A stretch of DNA of 64,000 bases from Corynebacterium heidelbergense (lineage in GTDB: Bacteria; Actinomycetota; Actinomycetes; Mycobacteriales; Mycobacteriaceae). The notes under the pieces were generated by a model. It searched no databases and was not told the origin of the DNA. It saw nothing but the letters and a program-made list of their open reading frames with translations. The first letter of the stretch is position 1. Each line of letters starts with the position of its first letter. Both the position numbers and the translations under genes were made by a program. Below are positions 45,156 to 54,768 of this stretch, piece by piece. The DNA is taken from assembly GCF_028609845.1 (NCBI RefSeq), contig NZ_CP063191.1, positions 1,054,001-1,118,000 of the forward strand. Direction: 5' to 3'.

Positions 45156-46084
45156 AGATCTAGTTCGTCGAGGAGGCGGTGGAAGGCCGGGATCACCGGG
45201 GTGCGCCACAGGACGTCTACCCGGTCGTCTGCCCGGCCGGGGCCGCCGTTGATGACGGCCACGGGTTTTTCGGCCTTTTGGGCGTCCAGCACCATTCGAA
45301 ACCCGCTCATGACAGCGAGCGAGGAGCCCACGACGAGAAGGGCGCGGGCTCGGAGCAGTTGGTCGGCCGCGGCTTGTTTGCGCTCCGGGGGTACGGGCTC
45401 CCCGAAGTACACGACGTCCGGTTTGAGGAGGACCGAGCCGCATTCCCGGCATCCCACCATGCGAAACCGCTGGACGGAGCTGTCCCGCAGGCTCACGTCC
45501 CCGTCTGGGTTGAGCTGGCTGGGGTCCAGACGAATGGAGTCCACGTAACCGGGGTTGGCCCGCTCCAGCCGGGTGTCCAAGTCCCGTCGTTGTTCACGGT
45601 GGCCGCAGGCCAAACACATGACCGTTGCGAGGTCCCCGTGGAGCGCCAGGACGTTCCGGCTACCCGCGGCCCGATGCAGCCCGTCCACGTTCTGGGTAAT
45701 GACCCCCTGGATGGCCCCGTGGGCCTCGAGCTCAGCGAGGGCGAAGTGGGCTTGATTGGGAAGCGCCGCGGCCATGTGCCGCCACCCCACGAAGGAGCGG
45801 GCCCAGTAGCGGTGGGAGGCCGCCGGGTCGTACCGAAACTCCTGACACGTCATGGGTCGATGGCGGGTGAGGGAGCCGCCCGGCCCGCGGTAGTCGGGGA
45901 TTCCGGAATCCGTGGAAACCCCGGCTCCGGTAAGCACGAGGACGCCCTGGCCGCGCAGCAGGTTCGCAATGTCCCGGGCGGCCCCTTCCGGCTCGCTGGG
46001 TTCCGCGGTGGCGGTGACGACGCGCGCGATAGAGCGCAGCGCGGATTGGTGGGCTAAGTGAACGGGGTCCAGGCGTCGGCGCAC
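45152..46084 (-). CDS. SIR2-family NAD-dependent deacylase
   Basis: 310 residues. NAD-binding GAGVSTDSGIPDYRG at about 53-67, TQNVDGLH, catalytic His in LALHGDL, four Zn-binding Cys (CLACGH and CRECGS), VYFGEPVP and VVGSSLAV. The layout is closest to the class II (SIRT4-like) sirtuins, longer than class III CobB, so removal of lipoyl/acyl groups other than acetyl is possible. N-terminal 40 residues are non-conserved and the true start could be later. Convergent with the RecB-like nuclease; hisG lies just upstream (9 bases). Confidence 0.92.
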   Translation of the reverse strand: MRRRLDPVHLAHQSALRSIARVVTATAEPSEPEGAARDIANLLRGQGVLVLTGAGVSTDSGIPDYRGPGGSLTRHRPMTCQEFRYDPAASHRYWARSFVGWRHMAAALPNQAHFALAELEAHGAIQGVITQNVDGLHRAAGSRNVLALHGDLATVMCLACGHREQRRDLDTRLERANPGYVDSIRLDPSQLNPDGDVSLRDSSVQRFRMVGCRECGSVLLKPDVVYFGEPVPPERKQAAADQLLRARALLVVGSSLAVMSGFRMVLDAQKAEKPVAVINGGPGRADDRVDVLWRTPVIPAFHRLLDELDL

Positions 46085-46093
46085 ATCCCCACT

Positions 46094-46939
46094 TTAGATG
46101 CGCGCGATGCGAATGTCGGTGGCGAGAATCGCCTCTGCCCCCACGGCGGAAAGCTCGTCCATGACGGAGTTGGCCTCCTTGCGGGGGACCATGGCCCGCA
46201 CGGCCACCCAGTTGTCATCGGCGAGCGGGGACACAGTGGGCGCCGACAACCCCGGCGTGATTGCCTTCACCTGTGCCAGGGCCGTGCGGGGCACGTTGTA
46301 GTCCAGCATGACGTAGTTGTGGGCGTGCAGGATCCCCTCGATGCGCTTGATGAGGACCTGCTGTTCCTCGCTGACGGGCTCCCCGACCCGCCCGACGAGG
46401 ATCGCCTCGGACACGCACAGGGGCTCCCCGAAGGGCTCCAGCCCCTGTTGACGCAGGGTGCGACCCGTGGAGACCACGTCCCCGATGGCGTCCGCCACCC
46501 CCAGCCGGATGGAGATCTCCACTGCCCCGTCCAGGCGGATGACCTGGGCATCGATCCCGCGTTTGTTGAGGTCGCGGCGGACCAGGTTGGGGTAACTCGT
46601 AGCGATTCGCTTGCCGGCCAGCCGCTCCACGGTCCACCCCTCCCCCGCGGGCGCCGCGTAGCGGAAGGTGGAGCCGCCGAATCCCATCGGCAACAGCTCG
46701 GCGACCTCCTCGCGCGTGTCGGCGGCGAGGTCCCGGCCGGTGATCCCCAGGTCGAGGTGACCAGAGGCGATGTAGATGGCGATGTCTTTCGGCCGCAGGA
46801 AGTAGAACTGCACGCCGTTGTCCTGGTCCACGACGGTGAGGGCCTTGGAGTCCCCGCGGGTGGCGTAACCGGCCTCCCTGAGGATTTCGGTGGCGGCTTC
46901 TGAGAGGGATCCTTTATTGGGAACGGCGACGCGAAGCAT
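46094..46939 (-). CDS. hisG: ATP phosphoribosyltransferase, long form
   Basis: 281 residues from ATG 46939 ([10 protein letters not shown]); an ATG five codons upstream abuts its ribosome site. First step of histidine synthesis: ATP plus PRPP to phosphoribosyl-ATP. Two-lobed catalytic part followed by the C-terminal ACT-like regulatory domain (about 205-281), so this is the long, histidine-inhibited hexameric form that needs no His[15 protein letters not shown] is the PRPP-binding motif. Downstream of hisE with a 91-base gap, same strand. Confidence 0.96.
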   Translation of the reverse strand: MLRVAVPNKGSLSEAATEILREAGYATRGDSKALTVVDQDNGVQFYFLRPKDIAIYIASGHLDLGITGRDLAADTREEVAELLPMGFGGSTFRYAAPAGEGWTVERLAGKRIATSYPNLVRRDLNKRGIDAQVIRLDGAVEISIRLGVADAIGDVVSTGRTLRQQGLEPFGEPLCVSEAILVGRVGEPVSEEQQVLIKRIEGILHAHNYVMLDYNVPRTALAQVKAITPGLSAPTVSPLADDNWVAVRAMVPRKEANSVMDELSAVGAEAILATDIRIARI

Positions 46940-47030
46940 GCGGGGGTGACTCATCCTTTGTTCTCGGCGGCGGTGAAGAGGGGAAGTCTTGGGGAGAGGA
47001 AGCGGTGGAGAAGGGTAAGAGACCGTGGTG

Positions 47031-47321
47031 CTACAGGTGCTTGTACACGTCCTCGGGGTTGAGCCCCCGGCCCACCATGACCACCTGCAGCCAGTAGATG
47101 AGCTGGGAAATCTCCTCGGCCAGCTCCTCGTCCGATTGATACTCGGCGGCCAACCACACTTCCCCGGCCTCCTCAATGACCTTTTTGCCCTGGAAGTGCA
47201 CTCCCGAGTCGAGGGCGGCCACCGTTGCCGAGCCCTCGGGTCGTTCCGCTGCCCGCTGCTGGAGCTGCTGGAAGAGAGTGTCAAACGTTTTCGGCGATTC
47301 TTGCTGGCTCACGCGGGTCAT
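47031..47321 (-). CDS. hisE: Phosphoribosyl-ATP pyrophosphatase
   Basis: 96 residues. All-alpha MazG-like enzyme for the second step of histidine synthesis, releasing pyrophosphate from phosphoribosyl-ATP. Metal-binding residues lie in [15 protein letters not shown] and the following [13 protein letters not shown]. The ATG at 47321 is 4 bases past the stop of the HAD phosphatase gene; a GTG three codons later is an alternative. hisE-hisG form the conserved actinobacterial pair. Confidence 0.95.
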   Translation of the reverse strand: MTRVSQQESPKTFDTLFQQLQQRAAERPEGSATVAALDSGVHFQGKKVIEEAGEVWLAAEYQSDEELAEEISQLIYWLQVVMVGRGLNPEDVYKHL

Positions 47322-47325
47322 TGTC

Positions 47326-48051
47326 TCACACACTTGAGTGCGGTCGGCCGTGCAGTTGCCGGTAGGCCCGGTGGAGGTCTGCGGCGGTGATATTGCCCAG
47401 GTCGGTTTGTCCCGCGAAGAGCTCGCCCAGTGCGGTGATGCCCTCCTGCGTTTGGACGCCCGGCTCCACGGGGACGCCAATGACCCGCGCGCCGGCGTAA
47501 GTAGCCGCTGCCATTCCCGCCGGGGAGTCCTCCAGGGCAAGGCACTGCTCCGGTTTTAGCCCGAGAGCCCGGGCGGCGGCGAGGTAAACATCCGGGGCCG
47601 GTTTGCCGTGCTCCACCTCGTCGGCGCACACGGACACGGCGAAGTACTCCGGGCCGATCGTCGCCAGGCTGATGTCCGTCAGTTGGCGGGCGGTGTTGGT
47701 GACCAGCGCCATGGGGATCTCGGTCGCTCGCAGCTCCGCCAGCAGCCGCTGAACTCCGGGGCGGAACTCGATCCCCGTGGCGAAGAGTTTGCCCACCTCT
47801 GCGAACATCCACTGCACCCAGCGCTGCTCGTCTTCCGGGCTGAGCCGGATTCCCGCGTTCTCGGCGCACACGCGGACGGTGTTGATCGTGGTGCCGCCGA
47901 CCGTGCGAGCTCGTGCCTCCGCGGTGAGCTTACGGCCCATGGATTCGGCCATGCGGAAGGTGGCTTTGCCCCACAGGGGTTCGGTGTCCACGAGGGTGCC
48001 GTCCATATCCCACAGGACAGCCCGCATCCCCGGGTCGGCGCTACTCGTCAT
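47326..48051 (-). CDS. HAD-family sugar-phosphatase/phosphoglucomutase-like hydrolase
   Basis: 241 residues. HAD motif [12 protein letters not shown], motif II VTNT, Lys in HGKPAPDVY and motif [13 protein letters not shown], with an alpha-helical cap after motif I; this matches the beta-phosphoglucomutase-like subfamily. It likely dephosphorylates a small sugar phosphate in the cytoplasm. Tight placement before hisE suggests cotranscription and perhaps a link to histidinol-phosphate or phosphoribosyl metabolism, but that is inference. The start overlaps the upstream gene by 11 bases. Confidence 0.9.
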   Translation of the reverse strand: MTSSADPGMRAVLWDMDGTLVDTEPLWGKATFRMAESMGRKLTAEARARTVGGTTINTVRVCAENAGIRLSPEDEQRWVQWMFAEVGKLFATGIEFRPGVQRLLAELRATEIPMALVTNTARQLTDISLATIGPEYFAVSVCADEVEHGKPAPDVYLAAARALGLKPEQCLALEDSPAGMAAATYAGARVIGVPVEPGVQTQEGITALGELFAGQTDLGNITAADLHRAYRQLHGRPHSSV

Positions 48052-48487
48052 CGAGCACCTGGGTGGCGTGCGCTAACACGGCGGCGGGATCCGCACCGGC
48101 TTCCTTGGCAGCGCTGGCAAGAACGTCCATGAGGTCCGACTGCTCCTCGCAATCCAGGACGGCATCTTCGTGCTCCGCCGAGAGGGCCTTCAGCCGAGCT
48201 AGGTCCGGGTCGACGATGGCGCAGATCGCGATAGTCAGCGGATCCGGGCCCCCGTCGGACTGTTCGGCGGGCAGCTCGACGAGCTCCCGTAGCTGCTCGG
48301 GGCTGTGCTGCCCCACTGAGGCGATCGCCGCAATGAGGTGATCGACAATCGCGGTCGCTTCACGGACGACCGACTGCGGGTACGGCGGTTCCCAGAATTC
48401 CCGATCGGCCGGGCGCAAGTAGCTGCCCGTGGCCATGGCGGTGAGGTTGTCGATGAAGGCGCTGCGGGCCGCTTGGGTCGTGGTCAC
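48041..48487 (-). CDS. Conserved hypothetical acidic protein upstream of HAD gene
   Basis: 148 residues from GTG 48487. Predicted all-helical, acidic, soluble. Landmarks are FIDNLTAMATGSYLRP near the start, EFWEPPYPQSVVREATAIVDHL, and a Glu/Asp-rich second half ending [11 protein letters not shown]. No known domain recognised. The 11-base overlap with the HAD gene and the same direction support expression in the hisG/hisE transcript. Codon use resembles the neighbours. Confidence 0.7.
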   Translation of the reverse strand: MTTTQAARSAFIDNLTAMATGSYLRPADREFWEPPYPQSVVREATAIVDHLIAAIASVGQHSPEQLRELVELPAEQSDGGPDPLTIAICAIVDPDLARLKALSAEHEDAVLDCEEQSDLMDVLASAAKEAGADPAAVLAHATQVLDDE

Positions 48488-48554
48488 AGTGGGGAGCTAA
48501 CCTTTCGCGTCGAGGATGAGAGCGGGCGGTCTGGGGGTAAGACCAGCCCCCAGC

Positions 48555-49826
48555 TTAACGGCGTAGCCGGACACCCAGCAGCGCGTCCACCGCCGCGTGC
48601 ACGACCTCGGCCCCCTCGCCTGAACCGTCTGCCCCCGGGCGGGCCGACCGCGCCCAGTCGTCGAGAACCTCCAGTGCCCCGGGGGTATCCAAGTCCTGGG
48701 ACAGGGGGGTGGCCACGCGCACCACGAGCTCCTTGGCCTCTTCCGCGGTCATGTCTGCGCTGTCGGCCAGTGCCCGGCGCCAACGGCTGAGGCGCTCCTC
48801 CGCGTCGCGGAGCACCGCCGCAGACCAGTCGCGATCCGAGCGATAATGCTGGCTGAACACCCCGAGCCGGATCGCCGCAGGTTCATGGCCGGCCGCGGTG
48901 AGCTTGGACACGAAGACGAGATTGCCCAAGGACTTGCTCATCTTCGTGCCATCCAGGCCGATCATGCCCGCGTGCACATAGTGGCTGGCCATGCGGTCCA
49001 CCTGGTGGGCGGCCTCCGCATGGGCCGCGGAGTACTCGTGGTGGGGGAAGCGCAGGTCCACTCCCCCGCCCTGGATGGCGAAGGAGGCCCCCAGCCGGTT
49101 CGTGGCGATCGCGGAGCATTCGATGTGCCATCCCGGGCGACCCGCACCGAAAGGGGCCTCCCACCGGGGCTCCCCCGGCCGGTGCGCCCGCCACACGAGC
49201 GCGTCCAAGGGGTGCCGCTTGCCGGGGCGCTGCGGATCCCCGCCCCGTTCGGCGAAGAGCTCGGCCATGGTGGCCGGGTCGTAGCGCGATTCATAGCCGA
49301 ATTGCGGGGTGAAGGAATAGTCGGCGTAGATATCCGGGTATTCGTCGTCCACCTGATAGGCCGCGCCCCGGTCCAATAGCCGTTGGACCATGGCGATCGC
49401 CTCCCCCACGCTCTCGATGGCGCCGATAAAATCGCGGGGTGGGATTACCGAAAGGTTCGTCATGTCCGACCGGAACAGATCGGTCTGCGCGTCCCCGAGG
49501 TGGCGCCAATCCACGCCGTCCCGTTCGGCTCGTTCGAACAGCGGATCGTCCACGTCCGTGACGTTCTGCACGTAGTGCACCCCGTGCCCGCAGGCGCGCA
49601 AGTAGCGATTAATCGTGTCGAACGTCAGGTACGTCGCCGCGTGCCCGAGGTGCGTGGAATCGTAGGGAGTGATGCCGCAGACGTACATCCCGACCTCCGC
49701 CTGATCGGAGGGCGCTGGGGAGGAACCGACAACGGGCTTGATGGCGTCATCCGCCGTGTCGTAGAGCCGGAGGGCGGGAAGGTCCACCGGTACCGGTGAG
49801 ATAGCGGGGTGCGGCCAGGACTGCAT
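48555..49826 (-). CDS. mshC: Mycothiol ligase MshC (Cys:GlcN-Ins ligase)
   Basis: 423 residues. Cysteinyl-tRNA-synthetase-like enzyme that joins cysteine to GlcN-inositol with ATP in mycothiol synthesis. Zn ligand Cys50 in [13 protein letters not shown] at 59-62, WHIECSAIA with further Zn ligands, and KMSKSLGN. The anticodon-binding domain of true CysRS is absent and the [12 protein letters not shown] opening is MshC-specific. Mycothiol is the likely reductant for the ArsC domain in this window. Located downstream of uppP on the same strand, as in Rv2130c's region. Confidence 0.96.
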   Translation of the reverse strand: MQSWPHPAISPVPVDLPALRLYDTADDAIKPVVGSSPAPSDQAEVGMYVCGITPYDSTHLGHAATYLTFDTINRYLRACGHGVHYVQNVTDVDDPLFERAERDGVDWRHLGDAQTDLFRSDMTNLSVIPPRDFIGAIESVGEAIAMVQRLLDRGAAYQVDDEYPDIYADYSFTPQFGYESRYDPATMAELFAERGGDPQRPGKRHPLDALVWRAHRPGEPRWEAPFGAGRPGWHIECSAIATNRLGASFAIQGGGVDLRFPHHEYSAAHAEAAHQVDRMASHYVHAGMIGLDGTKMSKSLGNLVFVSKLTAAGHEPAAIRLGVFSQHYRSDRDWSAAVLRDAEERLSRWRRALADSADMTAEEAKELVVRVATPLSQDLDTPGALEVLDDWARSARPGADGSGEGAEVVHAAVDALLGVRLRR

Positions 49827-49863
49827 GGTTGCCCATTCTAAGCGGCCCCACGAGCAGGTCCGC

Positions 49864-50703
49864 CTACTGGGCGGGCAGAACCCCCACGGCCAGCAGCGCC
49901 ATCACGGCCAAGCCCAGCGGCACCCGCCACAGCGCGAACCACGCGAAGGAGTGGTGAGCCACGAAACGCAGCAACCAGGCGATAGAGGCATAACCCACGA
50001 CGAAGGCAATGGCAGTACCGACGAGCAGTTGAGCCCCCGAGGCGGCTTCGCCAGCCGCGGGGCTAAAGGCGTCCGGAAGAGAAAAGAGCCCGGCCGCCAG
50101 GACCGCCGGAATGGCGAGCAGGAAGGAGAATCGCGTGGCGACCTCCCGATCGAGATCGCGGAACAACCCGGCGGAGACGGTGCCGCCGGACCGAGAGACG
50201 CCCGGGATGAGGGCCAAGCACTGGGCAAAACCCATCCACACCGCATCCTTCACGTTCAGTTCCCGGTAGGTGCGGCGCTTGCGGCCAAGCCGCTCAGCGG
50301 CCACGAAGAAGAAGGAGAAGGCTATGAGCATCGCCGCCGTAATCCACAGGTTCCGCAGAGCCTCCCGGATGTAGTCCTGGGCCAAGAACCCGATGATGCT
50401 GATCGGCAGAGTGCCGACGATGACCATCCAACCCATGCGATAGTCGAACCCCCGCCGGGACTTATCGAACAGCCCCACCAGCCAGCCCCGGGCGATGGAG
50501 AAGATGTCCTTGGCGAAGTACACCAGCACGGCGGCCTCCGTGCCCAACTGAATGACGGCCGTGAAGGAAGCCCCGGCGTCCTTGCCCCACAACAGCGTTG
50601 ACACGATGCGCAAATGGCCGGATGAGGACACCGGAAGAAACTCGGTGAGCCCCTGGACGATGGAAAGGACGATCGTCTGCGCCCACGTAATGCTGCTATC
50701 CAT
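49864..50703 (-). CDS. uppP: Undecaprenyl-diphosphatase
   Basis: 279 residues, about eight membrane helices. Family motifs are intact: [17 protein letters not shown] near residue 17 and [18 protein letters not shown] in the second half. It recycles undecaprenyl (here probably decaprenyl) diphosphate to the monophosphate carrier for peptidoglycan and arabinogalactan synthesis; high levels give bacitracin resistance. No ribosome site precedes the ATG, so a leaderless transcript is possible. Confidence 0.96.
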   Translation of the reverse strand: MDSSITWAQTIVLSIVQGLTEFLPVSSSGHLRIVSTLLWGKDAGASFTAVIQLGTEAAVLVYFAKDIFSIARGWLVGLFDKSRRGFDYRMGWMVIVGTLPISIIGFLAQDYIREALRNLWITAAMLIAFSFFFVAAERLGRKRRTYRELNVKDAVWMGFAQCLALIPGVSRSGGTVSAGLFRDLDREVATRFSFLLAIPAVLAAGLFSLPDAFSPAAGEAASGAQLLVGTAIAFVVGYASIAWLLRFVAHHSFAWFALWRVPLGLAVMALLAVGVLPAQ

Positions 50704-50829
50704 GGAGGGTCAGGCTACACAACGCAACTGGCAGCAGCCCTGCAGTGTCGCTGCCAACCCCCTTGAGGCACCGGGTGGGGAACCTGCGTGAGGAAAGTGT
50801 CGGTATTCGCCGCTGGTAGCGTAGTGACC

Positions 50830-51999
50830 GTGAAAGCCCATGTAAGGTCGTCCGCCGGTCTCGCAACCGCTGCGCTTCTCGTCGCCGCTGGCCTGTTGGC
50901 CGGATGCGCATCCGACGACGCTGAGCAGCTACCGAGCGAGGACACCGCAGCACAATCGGCCCCGGCCAATGTGGCCAAGGACCAAACCCCGATCGGGGAA
51001 CCCGCCGTGCCTCTGAAATCGCAGGATCCAAAGGGGGAGGTCCCCGGCAAAACCACCCCGGGGGATCCCATGGACCAGCTCGTGCGCGTCGGAGCCCGGG
51101 CCACCGCGCCGGATCAAGCCCCGGTCTACGCCGCCCGCCACGCGGGCAAGCTGACGATGGGCACACTGCCCCAGCTCGCCAGCGGAGAGGGCACCCGCGA
51201 GGAAGACCTTGGCGCCAACTGCACGAACTTGGCCAGCTCCGACCGAGGGGTGGTCGCCACGTGCGGGACGGAGGTCAAGGAAGTGGATGCGACGGGGGCC
51301 ACCGTAGGCACCATCCACGTGGATAAAGCCGCCACCGCCGCCACCCGCAACCACGACGGGACCTGGGCCGTGGGGTTAGACGGAGAGGACCGGGTCTACT
51401 TCTACAGCGCCGATGGGGTCCAAAGCGGCCAGGCCACGGTCAGCCGACACATCGACGACATGCAATTGATGTACCCCCAAGACGGTGCCAGCCGCCTAGC
51501 CGTGATCGATCGGCATCAAACCACGGTCTCTGACCTCAGCTTTGGGGAGAAAGAACCCAACGGCACCCTGCGAATTGGTACGGGCGTGGGCGGCTTCTCC
51601 GCCGGTGACGGGCGCTCGTCCATTTTGGCAACATCGGATACCCGCGGCGGGCAGATGATCTTCTACAGCATGGACGACCTCGTGCGCCACCACGAGACCG
51701 TGCCCACCGGGCCGTCCCCCTGGAGCGTCCACTGGGACGCCGGACGTGGGATCGTGTGGGTGTCCACCACCGTGGACCACACCCTCACGGGGTACCGAGT
51801 GGACTCGGGAACCCCCGTGCCCGTCGCCAAGATCAACACCATCGGTAGTGTGCGCCACACCGTCGGTAACCCCCAGGGGGACCTACTGCTCGTGGACTCC
51901 ACCGGCACCCGACAATTGCTGAGCTCGGCAGATGTCAACGCCGCCGTGCAGCGGGGAGTACCCGATGCCCCCACGTTCCCCGCTACCTCCGTGGACTGA
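50830..51999 (+). CDS. LppL-like surface lipoprotein
   Basis: About 389 residues from GTG 50830; upstream GTGs at 50788 and 50824 are alternatives, but this one leaves a normal signal peptide: MKAHVRSS then a hydrophobic core ending LLAGC, with Cys26 the lipidated residue. The mature part begins with an acidic linker and then shows repeated short beta-strand units (GVVATCGTEVKEVDATG, HDGTWAVGLDGEDRVYFYS, NPQGDLLLVDSTGTRQLL) suggesting a beta-propeller. The order lipoprotein - pyrD - PEBP matches Rv2138 (lppL) - Rv2139 - Rv2140c. Function unknown; exposed on the outer face of the membrane. Confidence 0.85.
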   Translation: MKAHVRSSAGLATAALLVAAGLLAGCASDDAEQLPSEDTAAQSAPANVAKDQTPIGEPAVPLKSQDPKGEVPGKTTPGDPMDQLVRVGARATAPDQAPVYAARHAGKLTMGTLPQLASGEGTREEDLGANCTNLASSDRGVVATCGTEVKEVDATGATVGTIHVDKAATAATRNHDGTWAVGLDGEDRVYFYSADGVQSGQATVSRHIDDMQLMYPQDGASRLAVIDRHQTTVSDLSFGEKEPNGTLRIGTGVGGFSAGDGRSSILATSDTRGGQMIFYSMDDLVRHHETVPTGPSPWSVHWDAGRGIVWVSTTVDHTLTGYRVDSGTPVPVAKINTIGSVRHTVGNPQGDLLLVDSTGTRQLLSSADVNAAVQRGVPDAPTFPATSVD

Positions 52000-52063
52000 A
52001 ATACCCTACGCACACCATCGACCAGGTCCCCCAACCGGCCCTGAGGAGGATGAGGCCCCCGCC

Positions 52064-53200
52064 ATGAGCACCCCACAGCCAGCAACCACCGGAGCCCCCA
52101 GAACGCGCGGCTTTCGCCGCAGTGCCTACAACGCCGCCCTCCACGCCATGTTCCGCCTGCCCCCGGAGCGCATCCACCACTACATGACCCGCGCCCTGAC
52201 CGGGCTGTCCGCCTCCCCCGCCATCTGTACTGCCCTGCGTCGCCTCACCGCGATCGACGAGCCCGGCCTCGCCCAGGACATCGCGGGACTTCACTTCCCC
52301 CGGCCCCTGGGGTTGGCCGCCGGCTTCGACAAGGATGCCACGGAGGTGGATGCCTGGGGGGCCCTGGGTTTTGGGTACGCGGAAGTGGGCACGCTCACAT
52401 CCCTGGCGCAGCCCGGGAACCCCACCCCCAGGCTGTTTCGACTCCCGAAAGATCGGGCGATCCTCAACCGGATGGGATTCAACAACTTCGGTGTGGATGG
52501 GGCCGCCCGCCGCCTGAGTGCGCGCCGGTGCCCGGAGCCGGTGGGGGTCAACCTGGGGAAGTCGAAGATCACCCCGGCGCAGCTAGCCCCGGGCGATTAC
52601 CGGATGTCCGCCCGCGCCGTGGAGGCCGTGGCGGACTACCTCGTGATCAATGTTTCTTCCCCCAATACGCCGGGCCTACGCGACCTTCAAGCTGTCGACA
52701 GCCTGCGGGCCATCGTCGCGGCCGTGCGGAAGGAATCCAGCCGCCCGTTGTTCGTGAAGATCGCGCCGGATTTGAGCGATGAGGACGTTCTGGCGATCAC
52801 GGATGCCGCCTGCGAGATGCAGCTCACCGGGATTATCGCTACGAACACCACCATCGGGCGGGAGGGCCTGGCAGCGGACGCCTCTTATGTTCGAGCGCTG
52901 GGGGCTGGCGGGATTTCCGGGGCGCCCCTGGCCCGCCGGGCCCAGCAGGTCCTCGAACTCGTCGCGGATCGGGCCCGGGGGCGGCTCGTCCTCATTGCGG
53001 TGGGCGGAATTGAGACCCCGCAGCAGGCCTGGGAGCGCATCGCCGCCGGGGCCCACCTGCTCCAGGGCTATACCGGCCTCATCTATGGGGGGCCGGATTG
53101 GATTCGGGATATCCACCTGGGACTGGCCCAGCAGCTACGCCGTCAGGGGCTGACGCACCTCAGCCAGGCGGTCGGCTGCCGGCGGGAGTGGATCGACTAG
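52064..53200 (+). CDS. pyrD: Dihydroorotate dehydrogenase (quinone)
   Basis: 378 residues from ATG 52064, after GAGGAGGATGAGG. Class 2 enzyme: an N-terminal amphipathic membrane-binding extension (YNAALHAMFRLPPERIHHYM), then the FMN barrel with LAAGFDKDATEVDAWG, NRMGFNNFG, NLGKSKITP, the catalytic Ser in INVSSPNTPGLRDLQ, and phosphate-binding GGIETPQQAWERIAAGA. It oxidises dihydroorotate to orotate in pyrimidine synthesis, reducing menaquinone at the membrane. The longer frame to 51932 overlaps the lipoprotein gene and is not homologous. Confidence 0.96.
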   Translation: MSTPQPATTGAPRTRGFRRSAYNAALHAMFRLPPERIHHYMTRALTGLSASPAICTALRRLTAIDEPGLAQDIAGLHFPRPLGLAAGFDKDATEVDAWGALGFGYAEVGTLTSLAQPGNPTPRLFRLPKDRAILNRMGFNNFGVDGAARRLSARRCPEPVGVNLGKSKITPAQLAPGDYRMSARAVEAVADYLVINVSSPNTPGLRDLQAVDSLRAIVAAVRKESSRPLFVKIAPDLSDEDVLAITDAACEMQLTGIIATNTTIGREGLAADASYVRALGAGGISGAPLARRAQQVLELVADRARGRLVLIAVGGIETPQQAWERIAAGAHLLQGYTGLIYGGPDWIRDIHLGLAQQLRRQGLTHLSQAVGCRREWID

Positions 53201-53225
53201 CCGAGCCCCCCTGCCCCCTCGGGCT

Positions 53226-53780
53226 TTAGGAGTCCTCCGTCCAACCCCACAGCAGGCCCCGAGCGGTGGCCTTGAAGTTGAGGTTGAAGCCCAGCACGGT
53301 GGGAGTCTGGTGATCGTCGAGGTCCAGCTCCTCCCCCACGGCATGCACCGCGTAGATGTAGCGGTGGGGTCCGTGGCCCGCCGGGGGGTTCGCGCCGTAA
53401 TACCCGTAGGACCGGCTGTCCCCGCGCAGGGAAACGGCCCCATCCGGCAGGTTCTGCAGGCTCTCGTCCCCGGCGTTGGCCGGCAGGCTCGTGACGCTGG
53501 CGGGGATGTTGAACACGGCCCAGTGCCAGTAGCCGCTGGCGGTGGGGGCATCCGGGTCGAAGCAAGTAACCGCGTAGGTCTTCGTGCCCTCCGGCCCGGG
53601 CGTCCACGACAACTGCGGGGAGACCGCATCGCTGCCGCATTGCTCGGCCGGGAGCTTGTCGCCGTCCGCGAAGTCCGCAGAGGTGACCTCCAGCGGGGGA
53701 AGATCGCTCAACGGGGCATAGGGATCCGGGCCGGGAAAGCGGTCCGAGAGATAGGTGGGATTGTGTTTGCTATCAGCCAT
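53226..53780 (-). CDS. PEBP / YbhB-family protein (Rv2140c-like)
   Basis: 184 residues from ATG 53780. Phosphatidylethanolamine-binding-protein fold: PLEVTSADFADGDKLP, SPQLSWTPGPEGTKTYAVTCFDPDAPTASGYWHW (the DPDAP and GYWHW blocks form the ligand pocket) and GPHRYIYAVHAV. YbhB-like proteins bind lipid head groups or small anions; cellular role unclear. Convergent with pyrD, 25 bases apart. Confidence 0.92.
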   Translation of the reverse strand: MADSKHNPTYLSDRFPGPDPYAPLSDLPPLEVTSADFADGDKLPAEQCGSDAVSPQLSWTPGPEGTKTYAVTCFDPDAPTASGYWHWAVFNIPASVTSLPANAGDESLQNLPDGAVSLRGDSRSYGYYGANPPAGHGPHRYIYAVHAVGEELDLDDHQTPTVLGFNLNFKATARGLLWGWTEDS

Positions 53781-53931
53781 GAAACCAACCGTAGCGAAAA
53801 TGTCCCCGGCCGGATAGGGGCCGGCATCGGGCGCATAACCAGCCAGTTTGTCTTTAAACCGCCGGATCAATAGAGTGTGTGCAGTGCAACGGGGGAAGGC
53901 CCTGGTTTCATACCGGCCCGCCCCTCACCCA

Positions 53932-54017
53932 GTCCGGGTGGCGGAATGGCAGACGCGCTAGCTTGAGGTGCTAGTGTCCTATTAACGGACGTGGGGGTTC
54001 AAGTCCCCCTCCGGACA
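53932..54017 (+). tRNA. tRNA-Leu (anticodon GAG)
   Basis: 86 bases. Acceptor stem GTCCGGG pairs with TCCGGAC, discriminator A at 54017. Anticodon stem CTAGC/GCTAG encloses the loop TTGAGGT with anticodon GAG at 53965-53967. A long variable arm (type II tRNA) and the T-arm GGGGG-TTCAAGT-CCCCC are all present. CCA is not encoded. Confidence 0.97.
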
Positions 54018-54031
54018 CACTGATCGTCAAC

Positions 54032-54055
54032 GGGGCCCCATGTGCGGGCCCCTTC
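54032..54055 (+). terminator. Terminator-like hairpin after tRNA-Leu
   Basis: GGGGCCC / GGGCCCC, a perfect 7-bp GC stem with loop CATGTGC, begins 15 bases after the tRNA and is followed by TTCGTCGT. The T-tract is weak but the position fits transcription termination of the tRNA. Confidence 0.55.
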
Positions 54056-54095
54056 GTCGTGTCCAGCACCTACTGCCCTTGATCCCCCTCACCTC

Positions 54096-54758
54096 ATGTT
54101 CCCTTCCCTGCCCCGTTTCCAGCCGCCGCATCTGGTCGCTCTCGGCGCGCTAGCCCTGTTGGCTATCGTGGCGTGGTTTCTTCCGGTCCCGGGCGTGGAG
54201 AGCATTCGCTCCTGGGTCACCCGGGCCGGTTGGTGGGCACCGGCGGCGTACGTGGGGTTGATGGTCGCCTTCACCCAGCTCCCGGTCCCCCGGACCTTGT
54301 GGACGATCGCGGCCGGGCTGCTCTTCGGCAGCGTGTGGGGCAGCGCCCTGGCCCTCACGGGGTTGCTGTGCAGCGCGGCCCTGTCGCTTACCGGCCTGCG
54401 TTTGGTGGCCAACCGCGTTATCCGCTCTGGGGCGTCCGCCCGCGGCCGGTGGGAGAGCGTGCAGCAGATGGTCGCGGAGCGCGGTTGGATCGCGGTACTC
54501 GGGCTGCGGATGGTCCCCGCCGTTCCCTTCTCCATCCTCAACTACGCCTGTGCCGCCAGCCGGATCCCGCTGGGGCCCTTCCTCGTCGCCACCCTGATCG
54601 GCTCCGCCCCGAACACCATCGCCACGGTGGTGGCCACCGATACCGTCACCACCGGCGGGGATCCTTGGGTGCTTCTGCTCACGGCGGCGTTGGCCATCGT
54701 GGGCGCCAACCTCGCCGGCCGGGAGTTCCTCCACTGGCGGCGCGCGACTGCCGGGTAG
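54096..54758 (+). CDS. TVP38/TMEM64 (DedA-like) membrane protein
   Basis: 220 residues from ATG 54096; a GTG at 54042 lies inside the terminator hairpin and is unlikely. Five to six hydrophobic segments with the SNARE-associated/VTT signature: VPRTLWTIAAGLLFGSVWGS, RMVPAVPFSILNYACAAS and TLIGSAPNTI. DedA/VTT proteins include lipid scramblases and undecaprenyl-phosphate flippases; which this is cannot be said. No ribosome site, so possibly leaderless. Confidence 0.85.
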   Translation: MFPSLPRFQPPHLVALGALALLAIVAWFLPVPGVESIRSWVTRAGWWAPAAYVGLMVAFTQLPVPRTLWTIAAGLLFGSVWGSALALTGLLCSAALSLTGLRLVANRVIRSGASARGRWESVQQMVAERGWIAVLGLRMVPAVPFSILNYACAASRIPLGPFLVATLIGSAPNTIATVVATDTVTTGGDPWVLLLTAALAIVGANLAGREFLHWRRATAG

Positions 54759-54768
54759 CTTTGGCATC

